A DNA stretch of 64,000 nt from Algoriphagus boritolerans DSM 17298 = JCM 18970 (GCF_900108085.1 NZ_FNVR01000002.1:167297-231296), one strand, 5' to 3'; positions 1-8,942 are shown, counted from the stretch's first letter. A program made the numbers and translations. Notes: generated by a model not told the origin, from the sequence alone.

Positions 1-9
1 ACGAAGATC

Positions 10-180
10 GTCACACACTGGGATGATTATAAACCATGCGAGATTCCATCTGACCTTTGAAAAACAAATTATAAACAGATGAAATCGAGCATGACTAAAA
101 AGTCACACACTCGAATGATTGTAAACCTTGCGAGATTCCATGTGGCCGCCAAAAAAAAATTATAAACACATGAATCGAGC
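10..180. repeat. Two imperfect ~80-bp direct repeats
   Basis: Two copies of an approximately 80-bp unit lie at 10-90 and 102-180, with a period of about 92 bp. Both begin with gtcacacact, share the core gcgagattccat, and end with ataaacaNatga(a)atcgagc. No gene covers 1-233. Only two copies are visible and the spacing is far too large for CRISPR, so this is a dispersed or tandem intergenic repeat of unknown function. Confidence 0.7.
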
Positions 181-233
181 CTGGTTGAGGCAGGGTGGCA
201 TAATCAAAAACCTTAACTATTGGATCAAAAAAC

Positions 234-692
234 TTACCCGAGTAACCGATCAAAAAATGGAATTCTGAGGATCTGCTCAATGCTCAGGCTAAAAATGGAA
301 GACCAAATTATTGCACTCCAAAACATGTAAAAAAAGATCTTTTGCTTTTTGGTCCCAAAGGAAACCAAAATCAAAGTTCCTCCAATCGGTGTAAGAAAAA
401 GTGGAGTGGCGAATGCAATGCCTATTTCGCCATATTTTTTCCAAAGGGTTACAATGGCTCTCGATTTTCTGCTAAAAACAGTGCGTTTCCGGTTAAAGCG
501 CAGGGCTAACGTTTTTTTTATTTTTTCTCCCACAAATGTAAAAAAGAACACACTGGACATCATTCCTGAAACCGTGACAAGCATGGTCAGCCAAAACCCA
601 TACCCCGCTGCGGCACCCAAAACAGGTCCTGCAATAAATTTGAACAGGCAGAGGAAATAGATACTGAAGAATGTGATCAGAGACTCGCTCAT
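234..692 (-). CDS. Multi-pass inner-membrane protein, possibly small multidrug export-like
   Basis: A 152-residue hydrophobic protein with about four predicted membrane segments (near residues 5-22, 32-52, 92-112 and 121-143), separated by a basic loop (FNRKRTVFSRKSR, around residues 66-78). The layout and the YGEIGIAFATPLFLTPIGG segment recall the COG2426 small multidrug export family, but I cannot confirm membership. Its start overlaps the stop of the antiporter gene by 4 bp (689-692), so it is the last gene of the upp-antiporter operon. No substrate can be inferred. Confidence 0.6.
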   Translation of the reverse strand: MSESLITFFSIYFLCLFKFIAGPVLGAAAGYGFWLTMLVTVSGMMSSVFFFTFVGEKIKKTLALRFNRKRTVFSRKSRAIVTLWKKYGEIGIAFATPLFLTPIGGTLILVSFGTKKQKIFFYMFWSAIIWSSIFSLSIEQILRIPFFDRLLG

Positions 693-1630
693 AACAGGAA
701 ATACAAATATGCGAAATAACTCAAAAGGAGTATGGAGCCTTCCACCTTGGTAATTCTCATTTTGGTTCGCATGAGAGGAAAAAGCAATAATGAAATCCCA
801 ATCATCCAGAGGAAATCGAACGTAATAAATGCATCGGAAACCATAATGGGGTTAATCATCGCGGTCAATCCAATGATTGAGAGAATATTGATGATGTTAC
901 TTCCCAGGATATTTCCCAGTGCAAGGTCAGTACGTTTTGAGTAAGCGGCTATTATGGAGGTGCTAAGTTCAGGGAGACTGGTACCAATTGCGATAATTGT
1001 CACCCCTATGACTCTTTCCGAGACTCCAAATTCTCTTGATATTAACACTGCATTTTCAACTAAAAGGTCTGATCCAAAATACAGTCCAAGGACTCCTAGG
1101 AGAAATAGCCCCACCGATGTAGGCCAGGTGTAATTTTTTACCTGCGCTAATTCTTCATTTACTTCTTCCTGGTTTTCAATAATTCCTTTCCCAAGATTTC
1201 TAAATAAATAAACGTTGAAAGTCACCAAAATCACAAATAGAAAAACTCCTTCCCAAAATGAAATGAGGTAATCTAAGGCGATGAGATAAAAAAGAACCGT
1301 AAACAAAAGCATCATGACATAATCAAATCTAATGTGGTTCTTTCGAATCAAGATCGGATAAAGAATACCACTCAAACCCAGCACCAAGGCAATATTGGAG
1401 ATATTTGAACCGACTACATTTCCGATTGAAATATCACTACTTCCTTTGAGAGAGGCATTTATACTGACTAAAAGCTCTGGTGCCGAAGTTCCAAAAGCAA
1501 CGACAGTCAGGCCAATCAAGCCGGTACTCATCCCCAATTTTAAGGCTATGGAAGAAGCTCCATCCACTAAAAATTTTCCTCCAAGGAGAAGAATCACCAA
1601 GCCCAAAGCCACTAAAAAATAAGCTGTCAT
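689..1630 (-). CDS. Calcium/sodium antiporter, CaCA family (YrbG-like)
   Basis: A 313-residue integral membrane protein with the two inverted alpha repeats of the K+-independent CaCA family. The first carries GTSAPEL followed by GNVVGSNISNI, the second GTSLPEL followed by GNILGSNIINI. These conserved acidic and polar residues form the cation site in the Ca2+/cation exchangers. Length is typical for bacterial YrbG-type antiporters. It begins 5 nt after the upp stop and overlaps the next gene by 4 bp, so the three genes are probably co-transcribed. Expected role: exchange of Ca2+ for Na+ or H+ across the inner membrane. Confidence 0.9.
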   Translation of the reverse strand: MTAYFLVALGLVILLLGGKFLVDGASSIALKLGMSTGLIGLTVVAFGTSAPELLVSINASLKGSSDISIGNVVGSNISNIALVLGLSGILYPILIRKNHIRFDYVMMLLFTVLFYLIALDYLISFWEGVFLFVILVTFNVYLFRNLGKGIIENQEEVNEELAQVKNYTWPTSVGLFLLGVLGLYFGSDLLVENAVLISREFGVSERVIGVTIIAIGTSLPELSTSIIAAYSKRTDLALGNILGSNIINILSIIGLTAMINPIMVSDAFITFDFLWMIGISLLLFPLMRTKMRITKVEGSILLLSYFAYLYFLL

Positions 1631-1635
1631 ACGGA

Positions 1636-2277
1636 TCAGAGTTTTTCGCCAAAAGCCAAATCTCCCGCATCTCCCAATCCCGGAACTATATAGGATTTTT
1701 CATTTAAGGATTCATCGACAGCACCAATCCATAATTGGTGGGGGATTTTGAGGTGATCTTTGATATACTTGATTCCATCCGGGGAGGCAATGATAGCTGC
1801 AATATGGATTATTTCAGGCCTTCCATGAGTGAGTATACTTTCAATGGATCGGATAAAAGATTTTCCTGTTGCCAACATCGGATCTGTCAAAATCAGAGTT
1901 TTTCCTTCCAAACTGGGGCTGGCATGATATCCAAGATGGATTTTTATTTCTCCTGGTCCTTCCTCTCTAAATGCGCCGATAAATCCACTTTCAGCTTTGT
2001 CAAAGAAATTCAAAAATCCTTGATAGAAAGGAAGGCCGGCTCGTAAAACCGCAAAAATCACAGGATTTACTGAGGGAATATTTGCTTTTGTTTTTGCTAA
2101 AGGTGTTTGGATCTCCTTGGGGAGATAAGGTAATGATTTTGATATTTCGTAGGCCAGAATCTCTCCAATTCGCTCCAGGTTTTTACGAAAACGCAATCGG
2201 TCTCCCTGTACAGCAACATCCCGAAGTTCAGCTATAAATTGGTTTCCGATTGAATTGAATTCTTCTAAAATAAACAT
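1636..2277 (-). CDS. upp: Uracil phosphoribosyltransferase
   Basis: Pyrimidine salvage enzyme making UMP from uracil and PRPP. The PRPP-binding loop LTDPMLATGKS and the C-terminal uracil-site segment YIVPGLGDAGD are present. The open frame extends upstream to 2373, but that extension runs through the ompA terminator and has no family similarity. I therefore chose the ATG at 2275-2277 (MFILEEFNS...), which gives 213 residues, close to the usual length. It lies directly upstream of the antiporter gene, a grouping without obvious metabolic logic. Confidence 0.93.
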   Translation of the reverse strand: MFILEEFNSIGNQFIAELRDVAVQGDRLRFRKNLERIGEILAYEISKSLPYLPKEIQTPLAKTKANIPSVNPVIFAVLRAGLPFYQGFLNFFDKAESGFIGAFREEGPGEIKIHLGYHASPSLEGKTLILTDPMLATGKSFIRSIESILTHGRPEIIHIAAIIASPDGIKYIKDHLKIPHQLWIGAVDESLNEKSYIVPGLGDAGDLAFGEKL

Positions 2278-2290
2278 GACGAAAATATAT

Positions 2291-2319
2291 AAAAAAAGCC
2301 CAATTAGTGAAATTGGGCT
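2291..2319 (-). terminator. Rho-independent terminator of the first OmpA gene
   Basis: A perfect 9-bp stem (agcccaatt/aattgggct, 2297-2319) with a 5-nt loop. On the minus strand it is followed by a run of seven T. It lies just after the stop of the OmpA-family gene and upstream of upp, separating the two transcripts. Confidence 0.85.
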
Positions 2320-2329
2320 GGATTTAAAC

Positions 2330-3625
2330 TTATTTGACTTCGAAACTTGTCCTTCTTGCAAATTGACGAGCATTCTGGGAGGATTTGTCTACCGAGGTGT
2401 CTTCACCATATCCTTTGTAAGAAAGTCGTGATCTTTCAATTCCGCTTGAAATCAGAAGATCGTAAACTGCTTTTGCTCGTCTTTCGGAAAGTTTAAAATT
2501 GTAATCGTCAAGGCCCAATTCATCCGCGTATCCCTTTACCTCGAGACTTACGCCTGGATTTCTTTTTAGGAAGTTGGACACATAGTGGGCAGCACTAATT
2601 GAGTAGCTGAGGGGTTTATCACTGTCAAATCCAAAATATAGATTTACGTAACCGTCGTTTATAGCTTTTTTCAAGAAATCAACTTCTGCGGTTTTTTCGG
2701 ATACAGCGGGACAGCCGTTTGTGGCCGATGGTCCCGGCTGAAAGGGACATTGATCCAGATGATCCGGAATGCCATCACCATCTGAATCGATTGTTGTTCC
2801 AAATGTATCTACTCTTGCACCGACAGGGGTGTTCGATTCTTTGTCTAAATAATCAGGAATACCATCTCCGTCTGAATCTTTGAGCATGTCCTTAATTCCG
2901 TTAATTGCCTCATTCAATTCAGACTTTGCGACATATTTATCCGGTTTAAGATACCAGTCGGCGTGCTTTTCTGATTTTCCTAAGTAGAAATTTAAGCCTA
3001 CTGTCCCAGTCCACCAGGTACCTGTAGCATGGACAAAAGGATTAAACGGTGGGTTTGGTTGATCGATTGTATTAAATGCATTCCCATCAAAAGTAAAAGT
3101 TTGGCGACCATTTACCATTACCGAAATATCTCCTGAAATGGAAACTCTATCAGTTAGGCTATATAAAGTAGTAAGACCGGAGGTGATAATGTAATAATAC
3201 TCCGGCTCCCGGAAGTAAATTGCCGGTTCTTGATAAGAAATTCTTCCGCCCCCTGCACCGAGATGTCCTAACAAGCCAATTTTTTTGGTGAATGATTCAA
3301 AGTTTAACATTCTGCCGAAATTGCCTACTCCTTCAGCTGTAAGGGTTAAATAATTGGAGGTGAAGTCTGGACTTACATCTTTTGCTTCACGGAAAGTTCC
3401 AAATCCTAAATTGCCCTTTAGTCCCACGTATTCATTAATCATGTGACGCCCACCTATATCTAAATGTCCCAAATTGAGAGTTGGGGAAAGATATCCCGGA
3501 GTTAAAGGCCCCATCGGTTTATTAAACCCTCCATTAATTTCGATTGACCAGTTGTTAAATTCAGATTGGGCATAGGAATTGGCTCCTATTCCTAGTAGGA
3601 GAATGAGGACAACTTGTTTTATCAT
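2330..3625 (-). CDS. OmpA-family outer-membrane protein with TSP3 repeats (copy 1)
   Basis: 431 residues. Signal peptide 1-20 (cleavage after YAQ), a probable beta-barrel of about residues 21-215, two thrombospondin type 3 Ca2+-binding repeats (DSDGDGIPDYLD near 250-261, DSDGDGIPDHLDQCP near 280-294), then an OmpA C-terminal peptidoglycan-binding domain (about 328-431, with SERRAKAVYDLL and the final RRTSFEVK). Expected role: anchoring the outer membrane to peptidoglycan. It is a close paralogue of the next gene upstream (3739-5019), with the same domain order, indicating a tandem duplication. Confidence 0.9.
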   Translation of the reverse strand: MIKQVVLILLLGIGANSYAQSEFNNWSIEINGGFNKPMGPLTPGYLSPTLNLGHLDIGGRHMINEYVGLKGNLGFGTFREAKDVSPDFTSNYLTLTAEGVGNFGRMLNFESFTKKIGLLGHLGAGGGRISYQEPAIYFREPEYYYIITSGLTTLYSLTDRVSISGDISVMVNGRQTFTFDGNAFNTIDQPNPPFNPFVHATGTWWTGTVGLNFYLGKSEKHADWYLKPDKYVAKSELNEAINGIKDMLKDSDGDGIPDYLDKESNTPVGARVDTFGTTIDSDGDGIPDHLDQCPFQPGPSATNGCPAVSEKTAEVDFLKKAINDGYVNLYFGFDSDKPLSYSISAAHYVSNFLKRNPGVSLEVKGYADELGLDDYNFKLSERRAKAVYDLLISSGIERSRLSYKGYGEDTSVDKSSQNARQFARRTSFEVK

Positions 3626-3696
3626 GGGTAATTAGGGCGATTAATAGGTCAATATTGAGGGAAAAAACCTGGCAATGCAAAATAAAGTCCAAAAAA

Positions 3697-3720
3697 AAAG
3701 CCCGATCGAGATCGGGCTTT
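3697..3720 (-). terminator. Terminator of the second OmpA gene
   Basis: An 11-bp perfect inverted repeat (aaagcccgatc/gatcgggcttt) with a 2-nt centre. On the minus strand it is followed by a long T run (complement of the A run at 3691-3699). It sits between the two OmpA genes, so copy 1 probably has its own promoter. Confidence 0.85.
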
Positions 3721-3738
3721 TGATGTTTTTAAAACGTT

Positions 3739-5019
3739 TTATTTGATTTCGAAGCTAGCTCTTCTTGCCATTTGTCGCGCATCAGCTGAAGCTTTGTCTA
3801 CTGAAGTATCTTCTCCGTATCCTTTGTAAGAAAGTCTGGAGGCATCGATACCTGAAGAAATCAACAGATCGTAGACGGCTTTCGCTCTTCTTTCTGAAAG
3901 CTCCATGTTGTAGTCATCAGGACCCAACTCATCAGCATATCCTTTCACTTCCACACTTACACCTGGATTTCTCTTCAGGAAGTTTGACACATATTGTGCT
4001 GCACTTACAGAGTAACCAAGTGGCTTATCACTGTCAAAAGCATAGTAGACATTAACATAGCCGTCGTTGATCGCTTTTCTTAAATAATCAACTTCCTCAA
4101 CCACTTCTTCTTCAACCGGACATCCGTTTGTAGAAGCAGGACCTGGTTGGAATGGACAGTTATCCAAGTGATCTGGAGTGCCATCACCATCAGAATCGAG
4201 CGTATTTCCTGAAGAGTTTACTCTTGCACCTGCTGGTGTATTAGGTTCTTTATCCAAATAATCAGGAACACCATCGCCATCAGAATCTTTCAGCATGTCT
4301 TTGATGCCATTGATTTGTGTAGCCAATTCTTCCTTGGTTGCATATTTGTCGGCAGCAATGTACCAATCAGCGTGTTGTTCTGCCTTTCCAAGATAGAAGT
4401 TAAGACCAATGGTACCTGTCCACCAAGTTCCGTTTGCTCCATAAAATCCATTGCTGATATCAGGTCTGATTGCTGTAGCACCGTCCCAGGTAACTGTCTG
4501 GCGACCATTCAGGATGGTAGAAATATCTCCTACAAGAGATATCTTCTCACTTAATTTCAATTGTGGAGTTATACCAAAAATCAGGGTATACACATCGTCA
4601 TTGAAATCATTAAAGGTGTTTTCCTGTGGATCAACTAAGCCAATACCTGCTCCACCGTGCATTAATAGACCAAAAGATCTACTAAACGATTCAAAATTCA
4701 TGATTCTGCCAATGTTGGCAACACCCTGAAGATTTAGTCTGTTGTATTTGGTGTCGAATGATGGGCTTTCTCCATCTACTTCCTTAACTGAACCAAAACC
4801 ATAATCAAGTTTTAATCCAAATTTCTCATTGAACATGTAACGTACACCGAAGTCCACGTGTCCAATATTCAAAGTCGGAGATAGATAGCCGCCCGTCAGA
4901 GGAGCCATTGGTTTGTTAAAACCACCTGTGGCCTCAAGGGACCATTTGTTGAATTCCTGAGCGTTAGCTGTTAAAGCTAAGGCACCGGCCATAAGGGATG
5001 AGAGTATAAATTTTTTCAT
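3739..5019 (-). CDS. OmpA-family outer-membrane protein with TSP3 repeats (copy 2)
   Basis: 426 residues. Signal peptide 1-20 (ANAQ), a beta-barrel region with the signature FNKPMAPLTGGYLSPTLNIGH shared almost word for word with copy 1, two TSP3 repeats (DSDGDGVPDYLD and DSDGDGTPDHLDNCP), a short acidic linker (EEEVVEEV) and an OmpA-like peptidoglycan-binding domain ending in RRASFEIK. Very similar to the 2330-3625 product throughout, so the pair arose by tandem duplication. It has a good Bacteroidetes promoter upstream and its own terminator, which suggests strong, independent expression as a major outer-membrane protein. Confidence 0.9.
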   Translation of the reverse strand: MKKFILSSLMAGALALTANAQEFNKWSLEATGGFNKPMAPLTGGYLSPTLNIGHVDFGVRYMFNEKFGLKLDYGFGSVKEVDGESPSFDTKYNRLNLQGVANIGRIMNFESFSRSFGLLMHGGAGIGLVDPQENTFNDFNDDVYTLIFGITPQLKLSEKISLVGDISTILNGRQTVTWDGATAIRPDISNGFYGANGTWWTGTIGLNFYLGKAEQHADWYIAADKYATKEELATQINGIKDMLKDSDGDGVPDYLDKEPNTPAGARVNSSGNTLDSDGDGTPDHLDNCPFQPGPASTNGCPVEEEVVEEVDYLRKAINDGYVNVYYAFDSDKPLGYSVSAAQYVSNFLKRNPGVSVEVKGYADELGPDDYNMELSERRAKAVYDLLISSGIDASRLSYKGYGEDTSVDKASADARQMARRASFEIK

Positions 5020-5066
5020 GACAAAAAATTTTTGTTCAAATTTTAAGTGATTGATAGATGTGATTA

Positions 5067-5121
5067 CAAATTTATAAACTTTTAATTTACTGCAAATCTA
5101 GATGATTTATTTAATTAGCAA
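5067..5121 (-). promoter_or_regulatory. Bacteroidetes-type promoter of OmpA copy 2
   Basis: On the minus strand two boxes fit the Bacteroidetes -7 consensus TAnnTTTG: TAGATTTG (5093-5100), with TTG 18 nt upstream (5119-5121), and TAAATTTG (5067-5074), with TTG 18 nt upstream (5093-5095). The boxes overlap in tandem 48-80 nt before the start codon. Which one is used cannot be told from sequence. Confidence 0.6.
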
Positions 5122-5189
5122 TCTGGGATTCAAAATTTATAAGAATTTTTAATTTTTGACAAAATATTAACAACACAATTAATGCCAAA

Positions 5190-6098
5190 ATGAAATTATT
5201 GTTTGATTTATTAAATAAACGCAGCGTTTCGGGTGATGAAGCAGAAATATCGGCATTTATTGTCAATTATGTAACTAAACGGTCATTGGGATGGAAAGTT
5301 CAACCTGTAATTTTTTCCGGTGAAGAGTTTCATGATTGTGTACTGTTGAAATTTGGAATCCCAAAAACAGCGGTTTTTGCTCATTTGGACACCATTGGCT
5401 TCATGACTAGGTACCAAAATCAACTTGTAGCCGTGGGTGGTCCGGAAATTATTGCAGGGACCAAATTAGTGGGGAAAGATAATAAAGGAGAGATCTCCTG
5501 TAAAGTTCTGGGAGACGAAGATTCCTGCTTTCACGACTTTCCGAGAGGGATAGAGGCCGGAACAAGATTGTCTTTCGAACAAACTATTAGACTGGACGAT
5601 GAATATATTCAAGCGGCATATTTGGATAATCGACTGGGTATTTACAATGCATTAAAATTGTGTGAAACTATTGATAATGGGTGGGTTATATTCTCTACCT
5701 ATGAAGAACATGGGGGAGGAAGCATGCCCTTTTTATTGAAATTTATCCAAGAAAATGCCCCGATCAGACAAGCGCTGATTTCTGACATTACGTGGATAAC
5801 TGAGGGAGTTCAGCATCATAATGGGGTAGTCATATCCATTCGCGATAAATTTATCCCGAGGAGAGTTTTCATGGACAAGATCATTGACTTGGCTGAAAAA
5901 AGTGGAATTCCTTTTCAGGTAGAAGTCGAAGCTCACGGCGGGAGTGACGGTAGGGAGGTTCAGTTTTCCCCTTATGCCATCGATTGGTGTTTTATCGGAG
6001 CGGCGGAAGACCATGTCCACACTCCTGATGAAAAAGTCTCACTTGCTGATCTCGATTCCATGATCAGGATGTACCGATTTCTTTTAAAAGAGCTTTAA
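5190..6098 (+). CDS. M42-family metallopeptidase (aminopeptidase/endoglucanase type)
   Basis: 302-residue cytoplasmic dinuclear metallopeptidase of the MH clan. The expected metal and catalytic residues are visible: His65-Leu-Asp67, the bridging Asp146 in LDNRLG, the Glu172-Glu173 pair in TYEEHGGG, Asp199 in SDITW, and His277 in VHTPDEK. It is somewhat shorter than classical M42 enzymes (about 340-360 residues). It starts a plus-strand run and is separated from hpt by 8 nt. It has no signal peptide and probably trims peptides in the cytoplasm. Confidence 0.8.
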   Translation: MKLLFDLLNKRSVSGDEAEISAFIVNYVTKRSLGWKVQPVIFSGEEFHDCVLLKFGIPKTAVFAHLDTIGFMTRYQNQLVAVGGPEIIAGTKLVGKDNKGEISCKVLGDEDSCFHDFPRGIEAGTRLSFEQTIRLDDEYIQAAYLDNRLGIYNALKLCETIDNGWVIFSTYEEHGGGSMPFLLKFIQENAPIRQALISDITWITEGVQHHNGVVISIRDKFIPRRVFMDKIIDLAEKSGIPFQVEVEAHGGSDGREVQFSPYAIDWCFIGAAEDHVHTPDEKVSLADLDSMIRMYRFLLKEL

Positions 6099-6106
6099 AA
6101 TCCAAA

Positions 6107-6646
6107 ATGGAAAAAATTAATGTTGGGGACCTGCCTTTTGAATTATTCATTTCAGGGGAACAGATAAAAAGTAGACTAAAAGTTTTGGCAAATGAAATAA
6201 CTTTCAATTTTCAAGGCGAAGAATTAATCCTTTTGGGGGTTTTGAATGGGTCTTTTATTGTGATGGCAGACCTGGTTAGACAGCTTGATCTTGCCGTTCG
6301 TTGTGAGTTTATCAAGATTTCATCCTACCAAGGGACACAAACAACAGGAAAAGTAAAGTCCCTCCTTGGGCTTTCTGCAGATTTGGAAGGAAAAAATGTG
6401 CTCATTGTAGAAGATATCGTGGATACGGGAATTAGTATGAATTACCTTCTTTCTGAGCTCTCAAAGCACAATCCCAAGCGACTTTCGATCGTTACACTTT
6501 TATTTAAGAAGGCAGCTTTCCAGTTTAATTACAGTTTAGATTATGTGGGTTTTGAAATTCCCGATAAATTTGTCGTCGGCTATGGCTTGGATTACGATGG
6601 ATTGGGACGGAATCTACCTGATCTCTATCAACTCAGTACAACTTAA
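6107..6646 (+). CDS. hpt: Hypoxanthine phosphoribosyltransferase
   Basis: 179-residue type I phosphoribosyltransferase for purine salvage (hypoxanthine or guanine plus PRPP to IMP or GMP). The PRPP loop VLIVEDIVDTGIS (about 98-110) and the N-terminal LGVLNGSFIVMADL segment are typical. It lies between the M42 peptidase gene (8 nt) and adk (14 nt), the hpt-adk-obgE order familiar in Bacteroidetes. Confidence 0.93.
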   Translation: MEKINVGDLPFELFISGEQIKSRLKVLANEITFNFQGEELILLGVLNGSFIVMADLVRQLDLAVRCEFIKISSYQGTQTTGKVKSLLGLSADLEGKNVLIVEDIVDTGISMNYLLSELSKHNPKRLSIVTLLFKKAAFQFNYSLDYVGFEIPDKFVVGYGLDYDGLGRNLPDLYQLSTT

Positions 6647-6660
6647 AAACGACTTCTGGA

Positions 6661-7233
6661 ATGCTGAATATTGTGTTATTTGGTCCTCCGGGTGCGGGTA
6701 AAGGCACCCAAAGTGAAAAGCTTATTTCTAAATATGGACTGACACACCTTTCTACCGGTGATCTTTTCAGAAAGCATCTGGGAGAAGGTACAGACCTTGG
6801 AAACCTTGCCAAAAAATATATGGACGAGGGTCACTTGGTACCGGACGAAGTGGTAATCCGAATGGTGGAAGAAAAAATAAGTAATTCCGCAGATTCCAAA
6901 GGATTCATTTTCGATGGCTTCCCGAGAACTACCGCACAGGCGGAAGCTTTGGATAAAATGTTGGAAAATAACGGCATGTCCATATCAGGCATGATTGCCC
7001 TAGATGTGCCACAGGAAGTTCTCAAAAAGAGAATCATCGAAAGAGGAAAGACATCCAACCGGGCTGATGATCAAAACGAAGAGAAAATCAATACCCGAAT
7101 AAAAGTCTATTTGGATGAGACGCTACCTGTAGCCAAATACTACGAACAGCAGGGTAAATTAAAGAAAATCAATGGAGTGGGAGAGATCAATGAGATCTTT
7201 CAGCAGATTTCAGCCACTATTGATAGCTATTGA
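6661..7233 (+). CDS. adk: Adenylate kinase
   Basis: 190 residues. Walker A GPPGAGKGTQ (8-17), STGDLFR, the FDGFPRT motif and the RADDQNEEKINTR segment identify adenylate kinase. The length indicates the short form, without the zinc-finger LID insertion. It interconverts AMP, ADP and ATP. It follows hpt and ends in a rho-independent terminator. Confidence 0.96.
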   Translation: MLNIVLFGPPGAGKGTQSEKLISKYGLTHLSTGDLFRKHLGEGTDLGNLAKKYMDEGHLVPDEVVIRMVEEKISNSADSKGFIFDGFPRTTAQAEALDKMLENNGMSISGMIALDVPQEVLKKRIIERGKTSNRADDQNEEKINTRIKVYLDETLPVAKYYEQQGKLKKINGVGEINEIFQQISATIDSY

Positions 7234-7248
7234 TTCATTGCAAATCCT

Positions 7249-7256
7249 TAATTTTG
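7249..7256 (+). promoter_or_regulatory. Candidate -7 box for obgE
   Basis: TAATTTTG matches the Bacteroidetes -7 element TAnnTTTG, followed by cgaca. A TTG at 7230-7232 lies 16 nt upstream, slightly short of the usual spacing. If used, the transcript would carry the 7271-7297 hairpin in its leader. Confidence 0.45.
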
Positions 7257-7270
7257 CGACACAAAGACTT

Positions 7271-7297
7271 GGCTAAGCTTTCGGGCTTAGCCTTTTT
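7271..7297 (+). terminator. Terminator after adk
   Basis: Perfect 8-bp stem ggctaagc/gcttagcc with a 6-nt loop, followed by five T. It lies between adk and obgE. Confidence 0.75.
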
Positions 7298-7309
7298 CAT
7301 TCTTAGAAA

Positions 7310-8302
7310 ATGGCGGATTCCAACTTTATAGATTACGTGAAATTCTGCTCCCGTTCCGGTGCGGGAGGGGCAGGTTCTGTTCACTTCAGACGTGAGAAAC
7401 ACGTGCCAAAAGGCGGGCCTGATGGTGGAGACGGCGGTCGGGGAGGGCATATTATCCTTCGCGGGAATTCGCAACATTGGACCTTGCTCCACCTTAAATA
7501 TAAGAAACACGTAATCGCAGACTCCGGAAAAGGTGGCGAAGGAGGAAAAAGAACCGGTGCAGACGGAAAGGACATCATTCTCGACGTGCCGCTTGGCACG
7601 GTAGCCAAAGACGCAGAGACAGGAGAAAAACGGTTTGAAATTACAGAAGATGGACAGCAGGTAATTTTGACTCCCGGAGGTCGGGGGGGCTTGGGAAATG
7701 ATCATTTCAAAACTGCAACCAATCAAGCCCCACACTTTGCCCAGCCGGGTGAGCCGGGAATTGAAGAGTGGATAATATTAGAGCTTAAACTTCTAGCTGA
7801 TGTGGGGCTGGTAGGATTTCCGAATGCAGGAAAATCAACACTTCTTTCCTCTATTTCGGCGGCACGTCCAGAAATCGGGGATTATCCGTTTACCACTTTG
7901 GTCCCCAACTTGGGGGTGGTGAGTTACCGGGATGATAAGTCATTTGTAATGGCTGATATTCCTGGAATCATCGAAGGAGCCGCTGAAGGGAAAGGGCTAG
8001 GAATTCGATTTTTGAGACATATTGAGCGAAATTCCATTTTACTTTTCATGATTCCGGCCGATGCTCCAAGTATCGAGGTACAGTATCGGATTTTACTCGG
8101 AGAGTTAGAGAAATACAATCCTGAATTGCTCGACAAGAAGCGAATTTTGGCAATCTCCAAAGCGGATATGCTGGATGTGGATCTGATGAAGGAAATGGAA
8201 GAGGAAGTGCCTAAAGATCTCCCCTATGTTTTCATCTCTTCCGTCAGTCAATTTAACCTCGACAAACTTAAAGACCTGATCTGGCAGGCAATTCATTCTT
8301 GA
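7310..8302 (+). CDS. obgE: Obg-family GTPase
   Basis: 330 residues. Glycine-rich Obg fold at residues 1-157 ([22 protein letters not shown]), followed by a G domain with Walker [10 protein letters not shown], the [10 protein letters not shown] switch, DIPGIIEGA (G3) and SKAD (G4). It acts in late assembly of the large ribosomal subunit and stress control. The C-terminal OCT extension of some Obg proteins is absent, as usual for short forms. The stop codon abuts an inverted repeat upstream of grpE. Confidence 0.95.
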   Translation: MADSNFIDYVKFCSRSGAGGAGSVHFRREKHVPKGGPDGGDGGRGGHIILRGNSQHWTLLHLKYKKHVIADSGKGGEGGKRTGADGKDIILDVPLGTVAKDAETGEKRFEITEDGQQVILTPGGRGGLGNDHFKTATNQAPHFAQPGEPGIEEWIILELKLLADVGLVGFPNAGKSTLLSSISAARPEIGDYPFTTLVPNLGVVSYRDDKSFVMADIPGIIEGAAEGKGLGIRFLRHIERNSILLFMIPADAPSIEVQYRILLGELEKYNPELLDKKRILAISKADMLDVDLMKEMEEEVPKDLPYVFISSVSQFNLDKLKDLIWQAIHS

Positions 8303-8347
8303 CAAATGTCACTTTGTCAGAAAAAGCGGTCTGGCAAAGACATTGAT
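8301..8347 (+). promoter_or_regulatory. Inverted repeat and sigma54-like promoter upstream of grpE
   Basis: An inverted repeat gacaaa-N6-tttgtc spans 8301-8318, just after the obgE stop. Downstream, TGGCA-N8-TTGA (8332-8346) has the sigma54 -24/-12 architecture: GG and the second G are separated by exactly 10 nt, but the last position is GA instead of GC. This is a candidate stress-regulated promoter; the match is imperfect. Confidence 0.3.
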
Positions 8348-8379
8348 ATTTCCCGTTTATCCAACTATTGGCTATTTCC

Positions 8380-8937
8380 ATGAAAAAAAAAGAACAACTA
8401 GATCAAGAAGTAAATCAGCAATCAGAAGAGCAAATTATAGAAGATACACCTCAAAATGAGACGGAAGTAAATTTAGAAGCTGAAATCGAAGAATCTAAAT
8501 TTGAAGCTGAAATCGCTGAGTTGAAAGATAAATACCTCAGACTTTACTCTGATTTTGAAAATTTCCGAAAAAGATCTGCAAAAGAGCGAATTGATCTGAT
8601 CAAAACGGCCTCCGAGGATGTTCTCAGAGATCTGATTCCGGTGGTTGATGATTTTGAAAGAGCATCTAAAGCTTCCGAATCAGAAACCGATCCCATTAAA
8701 ATCAGAGAAGGGAATCAGTTGATTTTCATCAAACTAGTCAAAATACTGGAGTCCAAAGGATTGAAAGTAATGGATGAATTGACAGGGAAACCGTTTGATC
8801 CTGATACTCAGGAAGCAATTACGCAGGTTCCGGCACCTTCCGAAGAGTTGAAAGGTATGGTCATCGATGTGATCGAAAAAGGATACACCTTGGGAGATAA
8901 AGTGGTGAGGTATGCAAAGGTGGTAACAGGAGCATAA
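8380..8937 (+). CDS. grpE: Nucleotide exchange factor GrpE
   Basis: 185 residues. Acidic, glutamine-rich N-terminus, a long coiled coil (about 35-85, with [13 protein letters not shown]), then the beta-wing head with the C-terminal motif [18 protein letters not shown] typical of GrpE. It promotes ADP release from DnaK. The frame can be opened from a TTG at 8368, but the ATG at 8380 gives the normal N-terminus. dnaJ follows after 5 nt, so this is a grpE-dnaJ operon; dnaK is not in the window. Confidence 0.95.
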   Translation: MKKKEQLDQEVNQQSEEQIIEDTPQNETEVNLEAEIEESKFEAEIAELKDKYLRLYSDFENFRKRSAKERIDLIKTASEDVLRDLIPVVDDFERASKASESETDPIKIREGNQLIFIKLVKILESKGLKVMDELTGKPFDPDTQEAITQVPAPSEELKGMVIDVIEKGYTLGDKVVRYAKVVTGA

Positions 8938-8942
8938 AAATC

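Noticed and set aside
10..180. Possible CRISPR array
   Set aside because: Only two imperfect 80-bp repeats with an 11-bp spacer and no cas genes.
2278..2373. N-terminal extension of upp
   Set aside because: It crosses the ompA terminator hairpin and has no similarity to uracil phosphoribosyltransferases.
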